From Arachidicoccus ginsenosidivorans (GTDB lineage Bacteria > Bacteroidota > Bacteroidia > Chitinophagales > Chitinophagaceae): a DNA stretch of 64,000 nucleotides. Shown piece by piece: positions 58,452 through 64,000 of the stretch. The DNA lies in the NCBI RefSeq assembly GCF_007971385.1, contig NZ_CP042434.1:3844001-3908000 (forward strand), written 5' to 3'. A program made the position numbers and the translations under genes. How positions within the stretch are numbered: position 1 is the first letter of the stretch; each line of letters starts with the position of its first letter. The notes under the pieces were generated by a model. That model was not told the origin of the DNA and did no database searches. It saw only the letters and a program-made list of their open reading frames with translations.

Positions 58452-60353
58452 TTAAGCCTGATCCTTTGCTTCGTTTTCTTCAGATTTTAATTTGGCTTTG
58501 ATATCAGCAAGTGCACCTAAGTCACCCAAAGTTGTTTTTTCAACTTTGCTCTGAAGCGCTTTTACAGCTTTCTTAGTGCTTTCGGTTTCTGCTCTTGCTT
58601 CTTTCTTAGCGGCTTCCTTGGTTTCAACAGCTGCCTGTTCCCAGATACGTGCATGACTTAAAACGATACGTTTTTCGTTTCTGTCAAACTCGATGACAAC
58701 AAATTCAGCAGTATCATCCTGACCTACAGTTGAACCATCTTCTTTGGCCAGGTGACGGTTAGGAACAAACCCTTCCAGACCATAAGGTAATTGAACCAAT
58801 GCACCTTTATCGTCCTTGCGCGTTACAGTAGCTTCATGTCTTGTACCAACAGCGAAAGTGTCTTCCAGGGCGTTCCAGGGATCTTCTTCAAGTTGTTTGT
58901 GACCTAACTGTAATTTGCGGTTTTCTTTATCGATAGACAGGATCACTGTATCGATGTTATCGCCAACTTTTACATACTCAGATGGGTGATTGAAGCGTTT
59001 CAGCCAGCTCAGATCGCTGATATGGATCATACCGCCGATTCCTGGTTCCAGTTCAACAAATACGCCATAAGGAGTGATGTTTTTCACCAGACCATTGTGC
59101 TTGCTTCCTTCTGGGAATTTATCTTCAATTGTATTCCAAGGATCTTCAGTCAATTGTTTGATAGACAGGCTCATTTTACGTGAATCCTTATCCAGGGTAA
59201 CCACTTTAGCTTCGTATTCATCATTTAACGTGAAGAATTCTTTCGCGTTGATTGGTGTATTAGCCCAAGTGATTTCACTTACGTGAACCAAACCTTCAAC
59301 ACCTGGTTGGATTTCCAGGAATGCACCGTAGTCTTCGATATTGACGACTTTTCCTTTAACCGTAGCACCTTCGGTGATGGTCTCAGGTAAAACATCCCAA
59401 GGATGTGGAGTCAGTTGTTTCAGACCCAGGCTGATACGACGTTTGTCATCATCAAAGTCCAGAACAACCACTTGGATTTTCTGATCCAGTTTCAGCACCT
59501 CTGAAGGGTGAGAGATTCTACCCCATGAAATGTCTGTAATATACAGTAAACCATCTAAGCCACCCAGGTCCATAAAGGCACCGAAGTCTGTGATATTTTT
59601 CACAGTTCCTTCTAATACCTGACCTTTTTCCAGTTGGCTGATGATCTGTGCACGTTGTGCTTCGATATCGCTTTCGATCAGTGCTTTGTGAGATACAACA
59701 GCATTCTTGATGGTTTCATTTACTTTAACCACTTTGAATTCCATTGTTTTGCCTACAAACTGATCGTAATCAGTTACAGGTTTTACATCGATCTGAGAAC
59801 CTGGCAGGAAGGTTTCCATGCCAAATACATCAACGATCAGGCCGCCTTTGGTTTTGCTGGTAACGGTACCGGTAACAATTTCACCAGTTTTGTGTACTTC
59901 CACAATGCGTTCCCAGGCACGGTAAGTGCGGGCAGATTTGCGGCTCAGGTGCAGGTTACCCTGACGGTCTTCTTTTTCAAGAACCATGACTTCCACTTCA
60001 TCACCTACCTTCAGGTCTGGTAAATCGCGGAATTCATTCAGGGAAATCAAACCATCGCTTTTAAATCCGATGTTGACAACGGCATCTGTCTTAGTCAGGC
60101 CTACAATTGTACCATTGACTAATTCGCCGTCTTCGATCTGGATGAAAGTATCTTCATATACTTTGCCATACTTTTCCTGATCTTCTTTTGAATAATGAGC
60201 CACATTACGTTTGTCGATTGACCAATCGAAATCGTCATGTGCAGATTCAATCACTTCAGGTGCATTTGTTGTCGCTGTTGTGGCTTCAGGCTGTGGTGCA
60301 GCTGCTGCTTGTTCCTGTTCAGCGTTTGGATTAACAATATTGTTTTCGCTCAT
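58452..60353 (-). CDS. rpsA: 30S ribosomal protein S1
   Basis: RNA-binding protein that helps mRNA bind the 30S subunit. It has 633 residues. After an acidic, Ala/Thr-rich N-terminus come six S1 repeats, recognisable by recurring GxVxxIxxYGAFLEL-like stretches (for example VKNITDFGAFMDLGG, VNIEDYGAFLEI, VKNITPYGVFVEL) and LSIKQL-type ends. The C-terminus is Lys/Glu-rich. It has its own -7-like promoter and terminator. A hairpin fills the short leader. Confidence 0.96.
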   Translation of the reverse strand: MSENNIVNPNAEQEQAAAAPQPEATTATTNAPEVIESAHDDFDWSIDKRNVAHYSKEDQEKYGKVYEDTFIQIEDGELVNGTIVGLTKTDAVVNIGFKSDGLISLNEFRDLPDLKVGDEVEVMVLEKEDRQGNLHLSRKSARTYRAWERIVEVHKTGEIVTGTVTSKTKGGLIVDVFGMETFLPGSQIDVKPVTDYDQFVGKTMEFKVVKVNETIKNAVVSHKALIESDIEAQRAQIISQLEKGQVLEGTVKNITDFGAFMDLGGLDGLLYITDISWGRISHPSEVLKLDQKIQVVVLDFDDDKRRISLGLKQLTPHPWDVLPETITEGATVKGKVVNIEDYGAFLEIQPGVEGLVHVSEITWANTPINAKEFFTLNDEYEAKVVTLDKDSRKMSLSIKQLTEDPWNTIEDKFPEGSKHNGLVKNITPYGVFVELEPGIGGMIHISDLSWLKRFNHPSEYVKVGDNIDTVILSIDKENRKLQLGHKQLEEDPWNALEDTFAVGTRHEATVTRKDDKGALVQLPYGLEGFVPNRHLAKEDGSTVGQDDTAEFVVIEFDRNEKRIVLSHARIWEQAAVETKEAAKKEARAETESTKKAVKALQSKVEKTTLGDLGALADIKAKLKSEENEAKDQA

Positions 60354-60360
60354 AAAAAAA

Positions 60361-60382
60361 TCCCGAGGGTTTTGATTCGGGA
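60361..60382 (-). promoter_or_regulatory. Hairpin in the rpsA leader
   Basis: On the minus strand TCCCGA and TCGGGA pair around a ten-base loop and end 7 nt before the ATG. With the transcript probably starting close to this point, the hairpin would be the 5' end of the mRNA and would occupy the initiation region. A regulatory role is inference. Confidence 0.4.
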
Positions 60383-60385
60383 CTG

Positions 60386-60393
60386 CAAAATTA
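60386..60393 (-). promoter_or_regulatory. -7 element for rpsA
   Basis: On the minus strand TAATTTTG matches TAnnTTTG, 32 nt ahead of the rpsA ATG. No TTTG at the -33 distance. Confidence 0.45.
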
Positions 60394-60569
60394 CATAATA
60401 ATTATTAAAAATGGCCTAAAAAGCCTTGATTTTACCATATTTTCAGGGGATTTTCCGCCTTAAAAACCCGTGAATAACACGAGGCTGGGGATGCGCAATT
60501 ATTTATGGGGAGTAATTCTTTTTAATTATCTGATTATTATGTTGTTACGTTTTTTCTATTGAAAAGAGA

Positions 60570-60606
60570 ACAGGAAAGCTGGCAGCCTGGCTGCTAGCTT
60601 TCCTGT
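60570..60606 (-). terminator. Terminator of glnS
   Basis: Eleven-bp outer stem ACAGGAAAGCT/AGCTTTCCTGT with further pairing inside, followed by a pyrimidine-rich stretch on the minus strand, 34 bp after the glnS stop. Confidence 0.75.
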
Positions 60607-60639
60607 AATGATTTTAGACCTATAGTCGGAATTGTCCCT

Positions 60640-62304
60640 TTATTTTTTGGTTTCCTTGGCCCAACTATCTTTCAGGCCGACAGTGCGGTTAAAAACAGGT
60701 TTTCCATCTGCCTCTTTTTCTTTATCCTGGATAAAATAGCCTTTGCGTAAAAATTGATAAGACAATCCTGGTGCGTCTTCCAAAATAGCCGGTTCTGCCA
60801 GTGCAGCATTGTTAATGACCAGCGACTGCGGATTTAAATGATCCTTGTACTCGCCCTCTGCACTATTCATATCTTCTACCGTAAATAAACGGTCATAGAG
60901 TTTCAGGGTTACAGGGGTATTTTTGGTTGCACTGACCCAGTGCAAAGTGCCTTTTGCTTTAAGCGTTGTATCGCCGCTGCCACTTTTGCTTTCCGGAAAA
61001 TAAGTACAGGCTATCTCTGTGATATTACCATTTTCATCTTGTTTAAATTGATCACAACGAATAATATAACCGTATTTCAACCGGACCATTTTACCTGGGG
61101 CTAAGCGGAAGAACTTCTTTGGCGGATCCACCATAAAATCTTCTCTTTCGATATAGAGTTCCTTGGTAAAAGGAATCTTTCTATAAGTTTTCTGTTCCGC
61201 TTCAGGATTGTCTTCTCCTTCTAAGTATTCCACCTGATCCTCTGCAAAATTGGTAATAACAAGTTTGACAGGATCAAAGACCACCATTCGCCTGGTGGCT
61301 GTTTTATTCAGATCTTCTCTGACAAAGAATTCCAATAGACTCAGATCAATGAGATTCTCCCGCTTGGCGACACCTATTTGTCTTGAAAATTCCCGGATGG
61401 ACTTAGGCGTATAACCTCTTCTGCGCATACCGGAAATAGTCGGCATTCTGGGGTCATCCCAACCCTCAACAATTTTGTCACTTACCAGCTGGAGCAGTTT
61501 ACGCTTGCTCATTACTGTATAAGTCATATTCAGTCTCGCAAATTCATACTGATGGGAGGGGAAAATCTCCAGTTTTTCAATCAGCCAATCATAAACTGGC
61601 CTATGCGGCACAAATTCAAGTGTACAGATAGAATGCGTAATGTGTTCAATACTATCACTTTGTCCATGCGCAAAATCATACATCGGGTAAATACACCACT
61701 GGTCACCGGTTCTATGGTGAGTCGCGTGTTTGATTCTATATAATAAAGGATCGCGTAACAACATATTTGGAGCGGCCAGGTCAATTTTGGCCCGAAGTAC
61801 CTTTTCGCCGTCTTTAAATTTACCCGCACGCATCTGCTCAAATAATTGCAAATTCTCCTCAATAGAGCGAGATCTATAAGAGCTAGCCACGCCAGGTGTT
61901 GTGGGGGTGCCTTTTCCGGCAGCGATTTGTTCGCTCGTACTGTCATCCACATAAGCAAGCCCCTTTTTAATTAGGGTGAGGGCAAACTGATATAGCTGTT
62001 CAAAATAATCAGAAGTATAAAGCTCTTGGTCCCAATCAAACCCGAGCCATTTAATATCCGCCTTGATACTTTCTACGTATTCAGTTTCTTCCTTTTCAGG
62101 ATTTGTATCGTCAAATCGCAAATTGGTCCGGCCATTATAGTGCTCGGCCAGTCCAAAGTTCAGACAAATACTTTTGGCGTGCCCGATATGGAGATACCCA
62201 TTGGGCTCGGGCGGAAAACGGGTCACGATTTGATCGTATTTGCCGCTTTTTAGGTCGTTTTCTATAATCTCCTCGATAAAATTCAGTGACTTTTCTTCTG
62301 ACAT
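60640..62304 (-). CDS. glnS: Glutaminyl-tRNA synthetase
   Basis: Class Ib synthetase charging tRNA-Gln directly, so this organism need not rely only on the Glu-tRNA-Gln amidotransferase route. It has 554 residues. HIGH motif in PPEPNGYLHIGHAKS, the KMSKS counterpart in VMSKRKL, LRFDDTNPEKEE near the start, and the C-terminal two-domain anticodon-binding beta barrel. It has its own terminator. Confidence 0.97.
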   Translation of the reverse strand: MSEEKSLNFIEEIIENDLKSGKYDQIVTRFPPEPNGYLHIGHAKSICLNFGLAEHYNGRTNLRFDDTNPEKEETEYVESIKADIKWLGFDWDQELYTSDYFEQLYQFALTLIKKGLAYVDDSTSEQIAAGKGTPTTPGVASSYRSRSIEENLQLFEQMRAGKFKDGEKVLRAKIDLAAPNMLLRDPLLYRIKHATHHRTGDQWCIYPMYDFAHGQSDSIEHITHSICTLEFVPHRPVYDWLIEKLEIFPSHQYEFARLNMTYTVMSKRKLLQLVSDKIVEGWDDPRMPTISGMRRRGYTPKSIREFSRQIGVAKRENLIDLSLLEFFVREDLNKTATRRMVVFDPVKLVITNFAEDQVEYLEGEDNPEAEQKTYRKIPFTKELYIEREDFMVDPPKKFFRLAPGKMVRLKYGYIIRCDQFKQDENGNITEIACTYFPESKSGSGDTTLKAKGTLHWVSATKNTPVTLKLYDRLFTVEDMNSAEGEYKDHLNPQSLVINNAALAEPAILEDAPGLSYQFLRKGYFIQDKEKEADGKPVFNRTVGLKDSWAKETKK

Positions 62305-62364
62305 ATATTAAATAATCTTTTCTGCTAATTTGTTTTTCGGGACAGCTTTAACGGTCCAGTGGCT

Positions 62365-62372
62365 CAAAATTA
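62365..62372 (-). promoter_or_regulatory. -7 element for glnS
   Basis: On the minus strand TAATTTTG, about 60 nt ahead of the glnS ATG. It lies directly after the speA terminator hairpin, so it would restart transcription there. Confidence 0.4.
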
Positions 62373-62378
62373 CAATAA

Positions 62379-62400
62379 AGGCAGCAAACACTTGCTGCCT
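62379..62400 (-). terminator. Terminator of the arginine decarboxylase gene
   Basis: Nine-bp stem AGGCAGCAA/TTGCTGCCT with a four-base loop, followed by TTTATTG on the minus strand, 40 bp past the speA stop. Confidence 0.7.
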
Positions 62401-62440
62401 TTAGCTTAGTTCTGTAATAAATCGATCCGTGAGGCTCCGA

Positions 62441-63880
62441 TTATTGGTATCCCAGTATCTTCATCATGCTTTGCGCACTTTGTTCCTTCGCATATACCCA
62501 GGTATCCAGCTGACCGTTTTTGTCATATTCCACGATAATGTGTTTGGGGGAAGGGATCAGGCAATGCTTGATGCCCCCATAGCCGCTGATCTGATCCTGA
62601 TAGGCACCTGTATGGAAAAAGCCCACATAAAGCGGTTTTTTGTTTTCCTCATCTTCCACTTCCTGGCTTTTTGTTTTAGGCAAAAATACCTCATTGATAT
62701 GCTCTTCGGAGTCATAATAATCGTGTCCATCACAGGTAATGCCACCCAGGACAACTCTTTGGTATTCATTATCCCATTTATTAATGGGCAACATAAGAAA
62801 TTTTTCTCCAATACCCCAGGTGTCTGGCAGGGTGGTGATAAAGGAGGAATCGATCATATACCAGGTTTCCCGGTCATTTTGTATTTTTTCGCCGATAACT
62901 GAGTAGATATGTGCCATGCTTTCACCTACGGTGAAGCTGCCAAATTCTGTAAAGATATTGGGCATGGGCACTTTTGCCTTTTTGCAGGCCTTTTTGATAT
63001 TACCAACGATCTCATTGATCATAAACTGATAATCATACTCAAAGGCTAGGGAGTGCTTGATTGGAAAACCACCACCGATATTAATACTATCGAGTTCAGG
63101 GCAGATTTTTTTCAACTGGCAATAAAGGTTGATGCTTTTATTCAGCTCAGACCAATAATAAATATCGTCTTTGATCCCTTTGTTTAAGAAAATATGCAAC
63201 ATCTTCAGTTGGAACTTATCTTCATTGCCCTCAATCTCATCTACATAGAATTCCAGGATATCCCGGGCTTTTATGCCTAGCCTGGAGGTATAAAATGGGA
63301 AACTCGGCTCTTCTTCTGCCGCAATACGGATGCCTAGCTTGAATGGCTCTCCCGTCCGGATGCGCCCCTTATACATCTGTAATTCTTCCTTGTTATCCAA
63401 TACCGGAATCACATTTTTAAAGCCTGAATTAATCAGTTTGGCAATGCGGCTGGTATAGGATTTTTGTTTAAAACCGTTACAGATAATATGGGTGTCTTTA
63501 GAGATCTTCTTTTTCTTGTATAACGCATTGATGATCTCAATATCGTACGCATAGGAGGTCTCCAGATGAATATTGTGCTTCAGGGCTTCCTCCACCACAA
63601 AGGAGAAGTGGGAGCTTTTGGTGCAATAGCAATAATAATATTCTCCTTCGTATTTGTGCTTTTTAAAGGCTTTTTCAAAATATTCTTTCGCACGGTTGAT
63701 ATTGATACCGATTTTGGGTAGGTAGGTCAACTTAAGTGGGGTACCATACTTCTCAATAATCGGCTTGAGATCAAGTCCATTGAATTCCAGGTAGCCGCTA
63801 TTTTTATTGAGGTCAACACCTTCCTGTGGAAAGTGGAAGGTTTGTTTCACCAGATCGGTGTACGAATTATTCATCTGCAA
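62441..63880 (-). CDS. speA: Arginine decarboxylase (Bacteroidota type)
   Basis: PLP-dependent fold-III decarboxylase making agmatine from arginine for polyamine synthesis. It has 479 residues, shorter than the E. coli SpeA. The PLP lysine is in YYCYCTKSSHFSF, the phosphate-binding glycines in NIGGGFPI and the catalytic cysteine region in GGITCDGHDYYDSE. The agmatinase-like gene at 27748 could take the next step. The start ATG at 63880 or two codons later (MNNSYTD) is possible. Confidence 0.88.
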   Translation of the reverse strand: MQMNNSYTDLVKQTFHFPQEGVDLNKNSGYLEFNGLDLKPIIEKYGTPLKLTYLPKIGININRAKEYFEKAFKKHKYEGEYYYCYCTKSSHFSFVVEEALKHNIHLETSYAYDIEIINALYKKKKISKDTHIICNGFKQKSYTSRIAKLINSGFKNVIPVLDNKEELQMYKGRIRTGEPFKLGIRIAAEEEPSFPFYTSRLGIKARDILEFYVDEIEGNEDKFQLKMLHIFLNKGIKDDIYYWSELNKSINLYCQLKKICPELDSINIGGGFPIKHSLAFEYDYQFMINEIVGNIKKACKKAKVPMPNIFTEFGSFTVGESMAHIYSVIGEKIQNDRETWYMIDSSFITTLPDTWGIGEKFLMLPINKWDNEYQRVVLGGITCDGHDYYDSEEHINEVFLPKTKSQEVEDEENKKPLYVGFFHTGAYQDQISGYGGIKHCLIPSPKHIIVEYDKNGQLDTWVYAKEQSAQSMMKILGYQ

Positions 63881-63917
63881 ATAAAGGTAAAAATCTGAGT
63901 ATAAATTTTTAACGCCA

Positions 63918-63925
63918 CAAAAGTA
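63918..63925 (-). promoter_or_regulatory. -7 element for the arginine decarboxylase gene
   Basis: On the minus strand TACTTTTG matches TAnnTTTG, about 37 nt ahead of the start codon. No -33 partner is clear. Confidence 0.4.
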
Positions 63926-63973
63926 ACTTAAATATTTGGATGCTGTTTTGGTTATGGTCTGATTATTTTAAAG

Positions 63974-63995
63974 GAATCCCAATCTTTTGGGATTC
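63974..63995. terminator. Hairpin at the window edge
   Basis: Nine-bp perfect stem GAATCCCAA/TTGGGATTC with a four-base loop. It probably belongs to a gene beyond the right edge. Confidence 0.5.
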
Positions 63996-64000
63996 GGTCT

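Noticed and set aside
1..64000. CRISPR arrays, prophage or known defence systems
   Set aside because: No regularly spaced repeats, no cas, phage structural, toxin-antitoxin or restriction genes were found on either strand.
1..64000. tRNA genes
   Set aside because: Looked for TTCGA arms with a pairing acceptor in gaps; only the tmRNA fits. A tRNA could still be missed by eye.

Overview
The window is 64 kb of chromosome from a member of the Bacteroidota, most likely near the Chitinophagaceae/Sphingobacteriales. Several features point there. Many genes have TAnnTTTG-type -7 promoter elements, and one has a full TTTG-N20-TAATTTTG pair. Strong Shine-Dalgarno sites are rare. Characteristic families are present: HisIE, DUF6807/PmoA, GH92, DUF4369-TlpA, UMF1, and the Bacteroidota-type SpeA and DnaX. 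Most of the window is housekeeping: ribosome and GTPase genes (era, der, rlmH, rpsA), aspS and glnS, hisF-hisIE, glgB, pgi, dnaX, uppP and tmRNA.

Layout. 1-5.7 kb: era (cut by the window edge), der, a membrane sulfatase-fold enzyme divergent from a PAP2 phosphatase, rlmH. 5.8-12.4 kb: rhomboid, GNAT, hisF-hisIE, a thioredoxin-like protein, aspS, a cyclophilin lipoprotein. 12.4-20.8 kb: glgB, secreted proteins, GH92 mannosidase, cupin, DUF6807, CPBP protease. 20.8-24.8 kb: tetrapyrrole-methylase-type enzyme, AI-2E transporter, alpha/beta hydrolase, glycosyltransferase. 24.9-27.5 kb: a three-gene minus-strand unit with a DUF59 Fe-S assembly factor, a haem-copper-oxidase-like membrane protein and a DUF2249/RIC-like protein, which suggests a nitric-oxide or Fe-S stress module. 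27.7-39.9 kb: ureohydrolase, radical SAM protein, mtaB, dodecin, pgi, dnaX, uppP, UMF1 transporter. 39.9-42.5 kb: a TlpA-like gene split by an intact ISAzo13-family element. 42.8-45.7 kb: methyltransferase, SET protein, SirB1-like protein, tmRNA. 45.7-56.1 kb: a nitrate/nitrite assimilation locus. 56.2-64 kb: AraC regulator with SDR, rpsA, glnS, speA.

The nitrate locus is the most coherent functional block. cobA (sirohaem) diverges from nirB-nirD, a very large nitrate reductase fused to a NirB-like FAD module and a BFD [2Fe-2S] domain, a rubredoxin-tailed protein of unknown role, a SelW-like CxxC protein, moaD and moaE. Together they would reduce nitrate to ammonium with molybdopterin and sirohaem cofactors. 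No nitrate transporter and no moaA/moaC/moeA are seen here.

Sequence quality matters for every reader of this window. I count 19 apparent frame breaks in 12 genes. All behave as a single missing base, most of them at G, A or T runs, and they affect essential genes such as der and dnaX. I treat these as probable consensus errors, give full reconstructed extents, and do not call the genes pseudogenes. Separately, dnaX carries an in-frame run of nine A exactly where a tau/gamma slippage site would be expected. This is the most attractive biological observation in the window.
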